From Nodosilinea sp. FACHB-141 (GTDB lineage: Bacteria; Cyanobacteriota; Cyanobacteriia; Phormidesmidales; Phormidesmidaceae), in the NCBI RefSeq assembly GCF_014696135.1, contig NZ_JACJPP010000007.1, forward strand, positions 62,001 through 126,000: a stretch of 64,000 nucleotides of DNA. The letters run 5' to 3'. How positions within the stretch are numbered: position 1 is the stretch's first letter; every line of letters starts with the position of its first letter. Made by a program: the position numbers and the translations under genes. Below the pieces are notes generated by a model. That model made no database searches. It had not been told where the DNA came from and saw nothing but the letters and a program-made list of their open reading frames with translations. Positions 10,201-19,800 of the stretch are shown here, piece by piece.

Positions 10201-10467
10201 TAGTTCGCTATCGATCGCCACAGTGTCGCTATAGAGAGCCTTGAATAGAGCCTCTAGGCGGTGGGCTAGGGTTTTAATCGGCTCTAGCCCCACGCTGGCC
10301 GCACCCCCCTTGAGCGAGTGGGCCGCCCGCATGATCTGGTGAATCTCGGCGGTGTCTCGCTGCGATCGCAGCCCCAACAGCCCTGACTCAATGGTGTGCA
10401 GCAGCTCGGGAGCTTCTTCGAGGAAAAATTGATAGGCCTGGTCGCGGATGTGGGGGGGGGTTGGCAT
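7288..10467 (-). CDS. CheA-type hybrid histidine kinase, chemosensory operon 1
   Basis: This cytoplasmic kinase phosphorylates CheY-type regulators under control of the adjacent receptor. The 1059-residue order is: Hpt domain with phospho-acceptor His50 (AAHSLKGGAAS); a second Hpt-like helical region at about 150-250 lacking the His; a Pro/Ser-rich linker; the dimerisation helices (RLARLENQLGELTINRNGL); the ATPase domain (N box HLLRNGFDHG, G1 DDGRGLD, G2 DLSGRGVGLD); a CheW-like domain; and a C-terminal receiver from about 933 with Asp984 and Lys1036. The start ATG has a C-rich leader and no Shine-Dalgarno sequence. It is the last gene of the operon. The architecture matches PixL/TaxAY and PilL/HmpE kinases. 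Confidence 0.92.
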   Translation of the reverse strand: MPTPPHIRDQAYQFFLEEAPELLHTIESGLLGLRSQRDTAEIHQIMRAAHSLKGGAASVGLEPIKTLAHRLEALFKALYSDTVAIDSELENQLLQAFDCLRLPLTQQLTEGAFDGEQALAQADPILQNLEHRLASAMVETENFIPSSSDLGFDMATSIFEVDVQQGLDHLTHVLEQPNAHEVAGELRAQAEIFMGFAELLDLPGFAQIAETALQALAINPDQAIEITRLAVADFTQGRAAVLTASSTTGGEPSAALQALAAEALLPTSTLEVAPASIADSPLAPASELSLEPVSEQFLTSVFGDDNLIASDWNAELPSDVDALAWLIQSQPVPDPDQPIPLLEQFRPSDAPTPIPFNHPSAPSSSPVPAIEAMFIEATSADSNISAPDEAPIPHLSPSPPSPPPQSPSISPSLTVRVDTQRLARLENQLGELTINRNGLALQTNQIRLGLKELVSRFERVRATVEQLQGVSDQILIAPNRQPVTIGEFTPAVPPAAPARPLGFDSLEMDTYTALYTHTQTLLEEMVQLEEAAADIILFNRQTDQLLGQHRKMLSQVQDDLMYARMVPLGQVLNRFPRVLRDLAHTYGKPADLTLGGTALLVDKAVLEKLYDPLLHLLRNGFDHGLETAEERRCHGKPEIGQITMGACYRGRQIAIEVSDDGRGLDLERVRQRLVDLNWLSTEEASAASPDQLSRYLFEPGFSTAEQVSDLSGRGVGLDVVRDQMQRLKGTVTVQSVPGAGTRFTLSLPMTLSIVNLLICFVGSTPIAFRSDSITEILVPRPDQLTQDLDQTWLSWHDQRVPIYGLGNLLSYRCLRPELPLSQVLAAVPSPADWEAPVLILARGDRHFAIQVDRLVTEQESVIKPFGTALSPPAYAYGCTVLGDGSVIPVIDGQAFLDDLLSRPATYASEVDLEHPTPLLPADPIPQAALHPATTVLVVDDAVTSRRTLALSLERAGYRVLQARDGQEGLEQLEQNPSVGLVVCDIEMPNMNGFEFLTARRQNPALAQTPTLMLTSRSNNKHRWLAMQLGATDYFTKPYLEQEFLEAIREAISTEIATSQ

Positions 10468-10714
10468 GGGAGGGGTGGGGGAGATGGGGAGTGGGCAGGT
10501 GGATGGGTGGGGAGGTTGATGGGGATGTGGATGGGGGCAGACGGTGATTACCTATGGGGGGATGAGAGAGGTAGGGGGTGCAAGGAGGGATAAGGGGGGA
10601 AGCGATTCGTTTCCTGTGGACTTATGGATTTATATGGAGTTGGCTGAAATCTACCCATCCACTCCCTACCCTCCACCCGCCTACCCGCCTGCCCACCTAC
10701 CCCTCCACCCGCCT
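10468..10714 (-). repeat. G-rich/C-rich degenerate repeat spacer between MCP and CheA
   Basis: The transcript leaves the MCP stop in a G-rich stretch (GGGTGGAGGGG, GGCGGGTAGG; plus-strand C-rich 10654-10714). It reaches the CheA start through a C-rich stretch (plus-strand G-rich 10468-10535). The halves share the ATGGGTGG / CCACCCAT core found at other junctions. No gene or Shine-Dalgarno sequence is visible. Confidence 0.7.
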
Positions 10715-13666
10715 CTAGCCAACCTTGAACCGACCGACCTCCTCCTGCAACACTTGGGCGACGGAGCGCAACTGGGCGAAGGAATCGGATACCTGATTGG
10801 CGGCGGTGGAGTTTTGGCTGGCGGTGGTGGCGGCGCTGGTGATGGTTTCGCTGACTACTGCAGAGGCTTGGGTTTGAACGACGGTGGCGTCGGCGATCGC
10901 GGCGACCAGGGCGCTAATCTGGCGGCTGACGGCAGTGATCTGGTTGAGGCTCTGGCGGGCTTCATTAACTAGCTGGGTGCCGGTAACTACCTGCTCGGTG
11001 CCAGTTTCCATAGCAGTGACGACGGCGTTGGTCTCGGTTTGGATGCTGGCCACCAGCTTTTCGATTTCGGTGGTGGCTTCGGCGGACTGGCGGGCTAGTT
11101 CGCGCACTTCCTCAGCGACTACAGCAAAGCCTTTGCCGCCTTCTCCGGCGCGGGAGGCTTCGATGGAGGCGTTGAGGGCGAGCATGTTGGTCTGGGCGGC
11201 AAAGCCGCTGATCAGGTTCACCACGTTGGAGATTTTTTGGGACGATTCACCCAGGCGCTTTACTTTTTTGGCGGTGTCGGCCACGGTTTCGCGAATGGCC
11301 AGAATGCCGTCTACGGTGCGGTTCATGGCGTCGTCGCCCTGGGCTACGGTCTGCTCGGCTTCGAGCACGGCGGCTTCGGCTTTTTCGGCATTGGTGGCGA
11401 CTAGGCGCACTGAGCTGGCCATCTCTTGGACGCGATCGAGGGCGGCCAGCATGGCTTGGGCCTGCTGATTGGCTGACTCGGCCAAGTCGTGCACGGAGGT
11501 TTGGTTAACGTCGGTAGTGGCGGCCACTTGGCGGGAGGCGTCTTGCACCTGCACCACAATTTTTCGCAGACTGGCGATGGTGGCGTTGTAAGAGTCTGCC
11601 AAGGTGCCAATTTCGTCCTCGGTAACCTGGGCGCGCACGGTCAGGTTGCCCTTACTGACAGGATCCACGTCCATCAGCAGCTGTAGGGCGCTGCGCTGGA
11701 GGCCTTCTTTGATCTGCCGCTGTTCCTCGGCCAAGTTGCGGGTGCGCTCGATCAGGTTTACCCGCTCCATCACTAGGCCCAGCTGTAGCCCCAGCTGTTT
11801 GAGAAAGCTAATTTCGGCCTCTTGCCAGGGGTGCACGGCTTGGCAGTGGTGGGTAATCAGCAGGCCGTAGAGCCTGCCCTGACCAACGATGGGCACCCCC
11901 AAAATCGATTTGACCTGGAGATTTTGCAGTAGGGCTTGGTGCTCGGGGTGAAAGGCAGCATTGGCGACGTTATTTTCGAGCAAGATGCCTTCGGCCTCGT
12001 ACTTAGCACGGGTTTCAGCGGGAATACAGGGATCGCCAAGCTGTTGCTCCAAGGCGCTAGGCCAGTTGGCCTCTACCGATTCGGCCACGATCGCGCCACT
12101 CCAGTCGGGGTTGAACTGGTAAATGACTACCCGATCGGAGGCAAGAATATCGCGGGCCTCGGACACCAGGCGTTCGTAGACGGGCAGCAGCTCAGCAGAG
12201 TCAACAATTTTGGCTCCGGTAATGGCAGCAGCCAGGTTGGCCCGACGGGTATTGAGGGTCTGCTCTCGCAGAAATCCCCGCACTCGTACCACCAGCTCAT
12301 TAAAGGTTTGGGCCAGGGTTTGAGCTTCAGATGACCCAACCAGGTCGGCCTGGACATCGAGATTACCCTGCGAGACTTCCTGGGCGTTGCCTGCCAGGGC
12401 GTTGAGCGGTGATGAAATTTGCTGGGCTACGGTTCGGGTTAACAGGGCGGCCACCCCACCCAACACCAGCCCCAATAGCCCTAGGGTAATCAGGTTTTCG
12501 CGGCCAGCAGCGCGAATTTCGGCGATGTCCATCGATGCGATCGCTACCCAGTTGAGCCGGGGCACCGTTGCTAGCGAATACTGTTTGCCCTGGTAACTAA
12601 AGTTGGCTACTAGGCTTTCTGCACTATCAGCAGTACTCACCGCCGAAACTTCCAGATTTCTGACTGGGAAGGCTGAGTTGAGCTGCTGTTGCAGATCATT
12701 GGGGGCGACCTCGGCTTGGGCGGCTTGGGTGATAGCGGTGGCCAGCTTACTCACCACCTCGCCGCCGACTAAGTTAAGCGATCGAGGTGTTAGCGCTGCT
12801 TCTTGGCCTTGCTCGCTAAAGGTGGCCAGCACATAGTTAGAACTGGGTTCGAGCAATTGCACCTGCTGAGAGCCTTGAATACCAGCGTTGACCAGGTATT
12901 CGTTGAGCTGCTCAAACTCAAGGGCGGCGGTGTTAATAAAGAATTTCACTGCGCCTAAAAATTCGTTGCTGTTGGGGTCGCGAATGGCTTGGCTAAAGTC
13001 GAGGCCTACTTGAAGAGTGGACGCATCGTAGCCGGGTTGACCAAACCAAAATCCATCGCTTTTAGCCCGTTCCCACCAGTCTTCGCCTGCCTGTACAAAG
13101 TCACCGGGAATGCTGTTGTAACCTACATTGAGGCCGTTGGCCTCGGTGACAATGATCTCGGCAAATTGCTTAATCTCAACAGTCTGGGACAGGTAGTCGT
13201 TAAAAGCGGGGTTAGTAGCTAGCTGCTTGGTGACAATAAACTGCGTTTCTAGGGTCGCTTCGGGCTTTTGTAGCAGCTTTAGATTGGCTGTTAGCCGGCG
13301 ATCGCGACGAACTTTGTCTAAAATTAGTGGGTTTTGAGCAAAAACTTGGGCAAAGGCAGTTTGCTCAAGCAGGTTGAGGCCCACGTTTTCACTCGTCAGC
13401 ACGGCCTGCCCCTGCAAATCTTGGGTAATAGTGGCGCGGGTACGGCCTTGGGTAAGGGCATAGGTGATCAGACCCCCAATCAGTAGTGGCAGCAGACTCA
13501 GTGGCAAGACCGTAGAGAGCAGCTGCTGCCGCAGACTGCGCCCAGCAAAATACTGTCTAATCGCGTTTTGAGGTTGGGCCTTACCGAAGTTGGCACCCCC
13601 TACGCTGTTGGCTTCCACCGTTAGAGGCTGTTGGCGGGGGTGAGATAGCGACGGAACTTGAGTCAT
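10715..13666 (-). CDS. Methyl-accepting chemotaxis protein, Cache-HAMP-GAF-MA
   Basis: The 983-residue receptor has membrane helices at about 50-72 and 392-412. Between them is a Cache-like periplasmic domain with [21 protein letters not shown] and [15 protein letters not shown] segment at about 412-465 precedes a GAF domain at about 480-640. A second HAMP-like linker and the signalling domain at about 740-983 follow (hairpin tip [21 protein letters not shown]). The GAF resembles cyanobacteriochromes: it keeps Cys547 in DPCI, but Glu575-His576 stands where a bilin-binding Cys-His is usual, so covalent bilin attachment at that site is not expected. Its signal should control the CheA encoded downstream. 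The ATG has an AAGG site upstream. Confidence 0.9.
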   Translation of the reverse strand: MTQVPSLSHPRQQPLTVEANSVGGANFGKAQPQNAIRQYFAGRSLRQQLLSTVLPLSLLPLLIGGLITYALTQGRTRATITQDLQGQAVLTSENVGLNLLEQTAFAQVFAQNPLILDKVRRDRRLTANLKLLQKPEATLETQFIVTKQLATNPAFNDYLSQTVEIKQFAEIIVTEANGLNVGYNSIPGDFVQAGEDWWERAKSDGFWFGQPGYDASTLQVGLDFSQAIRDPNSNEFLGAVKFFINTAALEFEQLNEYLVNAGIQGSQQVQLLEPSSNYVLATFSEQGQEAALTPRSLNLVGGEVVSKLATAITQAAQAEVAPNDLQQQLNSAFPVRNLEVSAVSTADSAESLVANFSYQGKQYSLATVPRLNWVAIASMDIAEIRAAGRENLITLGLLGLVLGGVAALLTRTVAQQISSPLNALAGNAQEVSQGNLDVQADLVGSSEAQTLAQTFNELVVRVRGFLREQTLNTRRANLAAAITGAKIVDSAELLPVYERLVSEARDILASDRVVIYQFNPDWSGAIVAESVEANWPSALEQQLGDPCIPAETRAKYEAEGILLENNVANAAFHPEHQALLQNLQVKSILGVPIVGQGRLYGLLITHHCQAVHPWQEAEISFLKQLGLQLGLVMERVNLIERTRNLAEEQRQIKEGLQRSALQLLMDVDPVSKGNLTVRAQVTEDEIGTLADSYNATIASLRKIVVQVQDASRQVAATTDVNQTSVHDLAESANQQAQAMLAALDRVQEMASSVRLVATNAEKAEAAVLEAEQTVAQGDDAMNRTVDGILAIRETVADTAKKVKRLGESSQKISNVVNLISGFAAQTNMLALNASIEASRAGEGGKGFAVVAEEVRELARQSAEATTEIEKLVASIQTETNAVVTAMETGTEQVVTGTQLVNEARQSLNQITAVSRQISALVAAIADATVVQTQASAVVSETITSAATTASQNSTAANQVSDSFAQLRSVAQVLQEEVGRFKVG

Positions 13667-13734
13667 AGCAAATAACCTTAGGAGTTCAACGTAGTCGGTT
13701 AGAAATAGGGCCGATGCACTCTGAGCAGGCCGGG

Positions 13735-14316
13735 CTAGGCCTGAGCCATGGCGTTTAACACTGCTGTGCCGTCTAAAATTAGCTGGGGCTGGTCGGCGCT
13801 ATCGACACAACATCCCCGCAGAAAGGGCAGCAGACCGGGCTCAACAGGAATTGACTGGCCTGAAAACGCCGCTGATAAGGGCTGTAGGGCGGGGACTGGG
13901 TAGGCCACCATAGCCTCCACGGCGTTGACCACTAAACCCAGGGTGGCGGTTTGCTCGTCTGTAGGCTGGCTGGGCCTGTAGGGAGGCTTGATCACCACCA
14001 CCGTGTGGCGGGTGGCGGCTTCGGCCTGGTTGTACCAAGGCGTAAATCCTAAAAAATGGCCCAGATCAGCGACCCATAACATCTCGCCTCGCCAGTTGTA
14101 GAGGCCCATGACCCAGGGGGCCATCTGAAACATGGGCACAACCTGGCCAATGGACAGTTTCATGATTTCGACCAGATTGGCCCCCGGTAGCAGCAGGGGC
14201 AGACCGCCGTTGACGATGACCTTTAAGAACTGCTCTTCAGGTGGTGCTCCAGGCGAGGTGGTGTCTTGCAGCGGGGGGATGAGGTTGTCGGTAGGCGTTG
14301 CGGTCTCGGAATTCAT
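13735..14316 (-). CDS. CheW coupling protein, operon 1
   Basis: This adaptor would bridge the Cache/GAF receptor and the CheA kinase. The 193-residue product has a disordered N-terminal 30 residues and then a CheW SH3-like fold ([56 protein letters not shown]). The ATG at 14316 has GGAG nine bases upstream and is preferred over the in-frame ATG at 14337, which overlaps the cheY stop. It lies between cheY and the MCP gene in the order seen in all three chemosensory operons of this window. Confidence 0.88.
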   Translation of the reverse strand: MNSETATPTDNLIPPLQDTTSPGAPPEEQFLKVIVNGGLPLLLPGANLVEIMKLSIGQVVPMFQMAPWVMGLYNWRGEMLWVADLGHFLGFTPWYNQAEAATRHTVVVIKPPYRPSQPTDEQTATLGLVVNAVEAMVAYPVPALQPLSAAFSGQSIPVEPGLLPFLRGCCVDSADQPQLILDGTAVLNAMAQA

Positions 14317-14329
14317 TGCGCTTGGCTCC

Positions 14330-14695
14330 TTAAGCATTGACCAGTTGATTGACGGCCTGCATCAGCTCGTCTTGGTCAATAGGTTTGGCCAGATAGGCAT
14401 CGGCTCCCTGCTTTAAGCCCCAGAACTTGTCCATTTCGGTGCCTTTGGTGGAGCACATGATTACGGGCACCTGCTTGGTGTTGGTGTCTTCTTTGAGTTC
14501 GCGACAAATTTCAAAGCCGCTGCGATCGGGCAGCACCACGTCGAGAATGATCAGATCAAAGCGGTGGCTTTTGATCTGATCAAAGGCTTCCTCAGCGCTT
14601 TTGGCGGTGAGGACGGTAATGCCGCGATCGCGTAGGCAGAGCGTGAGAATTTCTTTGTCGGTGAGGCTGTCTTCAACAATTAGAACTTTGCTCAT
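14330..14695 (-). CDS. CheY-type response regulator, operon 1
   Basis: This 121-residue stand-alone receiver domain has the acidic pocket VEDS (Glu8-Asp9), phospho-acceptor Asp52 (LIILDVVLPDRSG), a Thr/Ser switch in VIMCSTKG and Lys in YLAKPID. It has no output domain, as in PixH and PilH. It should be phosphorylated by the operon 1 CheA and diffuse to its target, which in related systems is the type IV pilus machinery. The next gene, cheW, starts at its end. Confidence 0.92.
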   Translation of the reverse strand: MSKVLIVEDSLTDKEILTLCLRDRGITVLTAKSAEEAFDQIKSHRFDLIILDVVLPDRSGFEICRELKEDTNTKQVPVIMCSTKGTEMDKFWGLKQGADAYLAKPIDQDELMQAVNQLVNA

Positions 14696-14745
14696 GAATA
14701 CACCTGAGGTAGGGAGAATTGTGGCGGAAATGGGGAAGACGGGGG

Positions 14746-15942
14746 TTAGATGCGGATGGGGGCGAGGTGTTTGCGAATGACGGAGAGAATCACGATGGGC
14801 TCCATGGGTTTACTTAAGAAATCGGTGGCTCCTAGCAACCGGGCACGCACCTGATCGACCAAGCCGTCGTTGCCGCTGAGAATGACGATAGGAACGTCTT
14901 TAAAGCGAGATATTTTGCGCAGATTGCTGCAAATTTCGTAGCCGTTGGTGTCGGGCATCACCAGGTCTAAAAACACCAGGTCTGGCTTTTGAGCCAGCAG
15001 GGTCGGTATGGCTCTCGAGCCTTCAGTAATCGCTAAAAAGTCATGCCCTGCTGACCGAATCACCTGTCCCATGGCTTTGCAGACTAGGGGGCTGTCGTCA
15101 ACGCAGGCGATTTTGAGGGCCGCTTTGGGGGCTGCCCCATTACCCATAGGCGGGTCTAGCCCCTCTAGGGGTGGAAAGTCAGCCACCTCCACCAAGCTGA
15201 TCCATCCCGACTGAATGTAGGGCTGTAGAGCTTGGGTAAGGTTCAGCACGTCTTGGCCCAGCTTGACCGCCAGGTCGCGCAGGCTGCGCTGACCGTCGAG
15301 CAGCTGCATGAGCGATTCGTAGACGCGGGGTGAAACCGCAGCCCTAATTGGCTCGGGATGCTGAATTACTGGCGCTAAGTTGGGTGAGTAGGCTTCTAGC
15401 CCAGCCTCTAGCCAGGCATCCCAAAGGTCGGTCACCGAGGTCAGTAGTTGGGCCTCGTCTACATAGACCGGTATCTGGCCAGGGGCTAGGGGCGGCTGCC
15501 GGGCTAGCTGATACTGGGTTTCGCGGGCTTGCACCACGTCAAACAAGATGTCGGCCACAATATTGGTGCTGATAGCTTGCAGCGCTTTGCTCGAGAGCTG
15601 CCCCTCACTCAGCCAGCGCTGAAGCAGCTGGTAATCCCAGTCGTGGGGCCAGCTAGAACGGGGGGCAGCCGCCGAAGATGCTTGCAGTGCTTGGTAGCTC
15701 AGCTCAGGGCTGGGTAGCCGGGCCTGGGCTTGGCGGTACCACTGCCGCATTGGGTGCACTCCGCCCCTGCCATAGACCAGCTGCCCCCGGTCAAAAAATA
15801 GAGTCCACTGGTGACCTTCGGGAACAGACCAAGTGATCTGCCCACTAAAGCTGAGCCGCTTCAAGACAGGAAAGATTTGCAGTTTTTTAACTCGCAAATA
15901 ATTAGATAAAGGCTTGGAGTACTGCACCGATCTGCCACTCAT
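14746..15942 (-). CDS. PATAN-type (PatA/PixG-like) response regulator, operon 1
   Basis: The 398-residue product has an N-terminal PATAN/DUF4388-type region (about 1-270, including SGQITWSVPEGHQWTLFFDRG) and a C-terminal receiver (IACVDDSPLVCKAMG, with LVFLDLVMPDTNGYEI holding the phospho-acceptor Asp, and DFLSKPMEP). Such regulators open pix and hmp operons and are needed for phototaxis or pilus function in model strains. The ATG at 15942 has AAGGAA seven bases upstream. A TTG at 16017 would extend the frame but lacks a ribosome site. It is the first gene of the operon and follows a long AT-rich leader. Confidence 0.88.
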   Translation of the reverse strand: MSGRSVQYSKPLSNYLRVKKLQIFPVLKRLSFSGQITWSVPEGHQWTLFFDRGQLVYGRGGVHPMRQWYRQAQARLPSPELSYQALQASSAAAPRSSWPHDWDYQLLQRWLSEGQLSSKALQAISTNIVADILFDVVQARETQYQLARQPPLAPGQIPVYVDEAQLLTSVTDLWDAWLEAGLEAYSPNLAPVIQHPEPIRAAVSPRVYESLMQLLDGQRSLRDLAVKLGQDVLNLTQALQPYIQSGWISLVEVADFPPLEGLDPPMGNGAAPKAALKIACVDDSPLVCKAMGQVIRSAGHDFLAITEGSRAIPTLLAQKPDLVFLDLVMPDTNGYEICSNLRKISRFKDVPIVILSGNDGLVDQVRARLLGATDFLSKPMEPIVILSVIRKHLAPIRI

Positions 15943-16297
15943 GTTATGTTCCTTGCCGTAGCCTGCATTTTGGCCGCCATATTGAATGACGACTGGGTTT
16001 GCATAATCCCGAGCCAAAATCTGCAGAGAATAAACTATTCATTGAAACTCTTTTTATGCTTATAATTTTTGTCAGTAAAAATTTATTTGTCCAGCAGAGA
16101 TAGCAGTTAAAAACTCAAGATTTATTTGGGAAATTCTAGCTGCATAAATTTTTTATAATGCTTCTGAAGCTACTAAGAACTATCCCAGGAATTGCTCTAT
16201 AAATCAACTCGATGGGTTGTAAATCTGAGAATTTTAGAAAATTCTTGAGTAATGTCAAGATAATATTATTTCGGTTGAAAATTTCCGGTTGTCTATT
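15943..16297 (-). promoter_or_regulatory. AT-rich leader/promoter region of chemosensory operon 1
   Basis: About 350 bases without a gene, markedly richer in A and T than the flanking coding DNA. TTATAAT-like stretches occur on both strands near 16060 and 16155. It separates the last gene of the upstream pix operon from the PATAN regulator and probably holds the operon 1 promoter. No clear terminator for the upstream operon is visible. Confidence 0.5.
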
Positions 16298-16789
16298 CTA
16301 AAGAAGTAGGGAGTCAATATCTAACAAGAATAAAGGTGGATCGGTTTCATTTAAATTGATTAGAGTATTGAAGCCTCGTAGATGATTCATCATCAAATAA
16401 GTGGCGGGCACCGGGCTAAAAGCTGATTGGCGCGCTCGCTTGAGACTAGGCACACCGTCTATGCGCAGCCCCAAAAGCCCGAAATGCGGTGATTCGACCA
16501 CCAAAATAGATTGGCTGGAGTCGCTCTGCACCACTGGTTTAGGGACAGTTGAGCCGGGCAGCAGCGGTGCAGAGCAATAGATGCGATCGGCCACATCCAT
16601 AATCGGAACATTCTCTTGGTTTAGCTGGGTCAACATCAGACCCTGGGCTGGCCCATTGGATATGGGAATCACCCGCCGGGCCAGGGGCAGGGGCAGGCAA
16701 AACCAGTTGTGGCGTAGCTGAAAGGCAATTAGCCTTAGGGTGGGTTCTTGGGCAGGAAGACGGCGGTAACGGGTGAGGGCAGAAGTCAT
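16298..16789 (-). CDS. Additional CheW-like protein at the end of the pix operon
   Basis: The 163-residue product is a divergent CheW-like domain (LRLIAFQLRHNWFCLPLPLARRVIP, NVPIMDVADRIYC, SILVVESPHFGLLGLRIDGV). It would couple a receptor to a kinase or compete with the main CheW. It follows the CheA gene after 102 bases that contain a tandem 14-mer, so co-transcription is likely. Its leader is pyrimidine-rich and lacks a Shine-Dalgarno sequence. Neither of the other two chemosensory operons in the window ends with a CheW gene. Confidence 0.8.
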   Translation of the reverse strand: MTSALTRYRRLPAQEPTLRLIAFQLRHNWFCLPLPLARRVIPISNGPAQGLMLTQLNQENVPIMDVADRIYCSAPLLPGSTVPKPVVQSDSSQSILVVESPHFGLLGLRIDGVPSLKRARQSAFSPVPATYLMMNHLRGFNTLINLNETDPPLFLLDIDSLLL

Positions 16790-16830
16790 AGGGAGAGAGG
16801 CAGTGAAGGGGGGAGGGGGAAAAGTTTGAA

Positions 16831-16888
16831 TTTTGAGTTTTGAATTTAATTCCTTAAACCCAAAACTAAGAACTCAAAACTAAGAACT
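16831..16888. repeat. Tandem 14-mer with inverted partner
   Basis: CAAAACTAAGAACT occurs twice back to back (16861-16874 and 16875-16888). AACTCAAAA at 16871-16879 is complementary to TTTTGAGTT at 16831-16839, so a hairpin is possible. Similar AAAACTC-type short tandem repeats are common in cyanobacterial spacers. Confidence 0.7.
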
Positions 16889-16891
16889 GCG

Positions 16892-19800
16892 CTAGGACAC
16901 CAGGGCGGGTTGAATCATGTTTTCGAGGGTTTTAAGCAGAGTTTGCTCGTTGTAAGGCTTGGTAAAGTAGGCAGCAGCCCCTAGATTCATGGCAAGTTGG
17001 CGATGCTTTTGACTGCTGCGGGAGGTGAGCATGGCGACAGGTAGATCCTCATGCTCTGTTTCGGCTTTGAGCCGGGCCAAAAAGCCGTAGCCGTCGAGGC
17101 GGGGCATTTCTACATCGCAGATTACGGCTTCGACCGCTAGACCAGCGGTGAGCTTGTCGAGGGCGTCTTGACCATCTTTGGCCTGGGCTACCTGGTAGCC
17201 CGCTTTTTCGAGGGTAAGGGCGAGTAGGCGGCGCACATTGATCGAGTCGTCGACTAGTAGCACAGTGGGCTTGCGGGCGGCGGTGCTGGTTTCATAGCCG
17301 GGGCCGCTAGTGAGGTAGGCCTGCATCGGGGTGTCGTCCAGGTTGGCGGCACCGGCGGCTTCGCAGCTGGCGATCCAGTAGAGGAGCTCGGCGGTGTTGA
17401 TCAGAGGCACTACCTGGCCGTCGCCCATGATGGTGCAGCTGTTGAAGCCCTTGGGCATGGGCAGGTTGCCAACCACTCGGCGTAGGGCAACCTCTTGCTC
17501 GCCCCACGATCGCTCTACCTGAAGCCCCACCAGTTTCTGATTGGCGCGCACCAGCATAACTGTGGGGGTAGAGATGGCGGGGGCGGTTTCGGGGCTTTCG
17601 ATCACCGCAGGGCAGTTGAAGTGCAGCCAGTCAGCCAGTCGCACCAGCTGCACCAGCTCACCATTCCACTCAAAGCTTTCTCGACCGGCCGTGGCCAGGA
17701 CGTACTCAGCGGGCAGGGCAAAAATTTCTTCGATCGCATCTACCGGAAAGGCCATGCGCATGCCCTTGCTCTCGGTAATCAGCACCCGCGTCACCGACAG
17801 GGTGAAGGGGATGGAGATGATGAAGGTAGTGCCCGCGCCCAGCTCGGTGTTGACCTGAATGTCGCCGCGAATTTCCTTGAGCTTGCTGCGCACGACATCC
17901 ATGCCGATGCCCCGCCCGGAGAGGTCGGTGACGGTTTTAGCGGTGCTAAAGCCGGGCTCAAAGATCAGAGACAGCAGCTCCTGGGTGCTGGCGGCGGCCA
18001 GTAACCCGTCGTCGAGGCCCATCTGGCGGGCGCGATCGCGGATTTTTTCTACCGCAATGCCGCCGCCGTCGTCGCTGATGGTGATCACGGTGCGGCTGCT
18101 CTGCTGCTGGGCGCTAATGGCGATCGTGCCGACGGCGGGTTTGCCTCGCTGCTGGCGAGTTTCAGCATCCTCGATGCCGTGGTCAAAGCAGTTGCGGATG
18201 ATGTGCATCAGCGGCTCTTGCAGGGCCTCAAGCACGTTGCGATCGACCAGGGTGCGATCGCCTTTGAGCTTCAGCTCCACCGGCTTGTTGTACTGCAACG
18301 ACATCTGCCGCAGAGAGCGGGGATAGCGGTCAAAAATATCCGCCAGGGGCCGCATGCGCAGCTGGGTGAGATTCTTTTGCAGCTGGCGGGAGGTTTTGCG
18401 TAGGGTGTGGGTGGTTTGTTCAGTGCCGTCGAGCGATAGCTCAATATCGGCCCCCACCTCTTGCAGCTGAATAATCGTTTCGATGATTTCGCGAAAGGGC
18501 AGGTGCAGATCGCGGTAATGGTCGAGTTCGAGCACATCAAACTGCGATTGCAGAGCCAAATCGGCACTTGGGGACACCAGCGCTATGTTCTGTAGGCTGG
18601 ACGCGGTGGGCAGCCGTGGTGTCGAGGTATCTTGGGTGGCGACGCGATCGTAGGCGGCGCGCAGGTCGCTATTCACCTGATCGAGGGTGCGCATGCGAGT
18701 TTGTAGGGTGCCCACCAGTCCCCGCAGGCGACTGACCTCTAGCTCGAGCCGGTGGCGCTCGATGGTGAGTTCACCAAACAGGTCGCTGAGCTGGTTGATC
18801 TGCTTGACGGGCACGCGCACGGTGCTGTCGCTGTCGACCTCATCGGGGTTGGGGGCTGAGCTGCTGGTGGCGGCCGTTCCTGGAATATTGGCCCCCTGGG
18901 CGGCAGCGGTGTCTGCAAAGTCGAACCCGGCCCGGCCCCCTGACTCTGACCAAGAGGCAGCAACATCATCGGTGATGTCGGCTTCGAGGTAGTCGGGCTG
19001 CAAAGCTGAGTCATCGCCCAGGGGCCAGACAGGGGCAGTAATGTCGCCATCCTCCAGATGGGGAATGATATCGCCAGGGATGTCGACAATGGGAATGGTC
19101 TCGAAGGTAGCGCCTGCGATCGCCATCTGGGTCGGAATTTCGTCTAAATGGCCGGTCAGCACCAGGGCCTGGGCGCGTCGCCACACCGCAAGGGCCTCCT
19201 GCACAACCATCACCAAATCGTCCTCAGTGACTAGGGTGACCTGGGTTGCCACCGACTGACACAGGCTGACAAAAGCCTCTAGCTGAAGCATTTCCCCCAG
19301 CCCGCCCAGCTCTTGGGCAAGAATTTGAACCTCTTCTCGCAGGCAGGGCGACTGCTCGCTCAGTACCCCCTCCAGCCGTTGGAGGCAGCCCTCCACCTCG
19401 CTTTGAAAGAGCAGCGGAATTACGTCCTGGCCGTCTTCGGGAGACAGCATGGAGTAGGCGTCTTCCTCCACCGGATCGCCCAGGCGATCGTGGAGCCGCT
19501 CAAATATGGGGGCGGCATGGTGCTCAAGCCATCGCTCATCGACGGGAGATTGGTGGCCCTGACTGAGGCACTGGCGCTGACCCACCATTACCTGGCCGAG
19601 GCAATCGACCGCCCCCAGCAGCAGTTGCTCTAGGTCGGCATCGATGTCGATCTTGCCTCGCTGCACCTTTAGCACCTTGAGGCTGTCTTCGAGGTAGTGA
19701 GCTAGATCGCTGAGCAGCTGAAACCCCATTAGAGCCGCTCCCCCCTTAATAGAGTGGGCCGCCCGGAGAGCTTCGTTGATGGTGCTAGCTTCAAAAGTTT

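Noticed and set aside
17495..18004. 169-codon plus-strand frame opposite pixL
   Set aside because: The composition is Gly/His/Gln-rich with no domain; it is an antisense shadow of the kinase.
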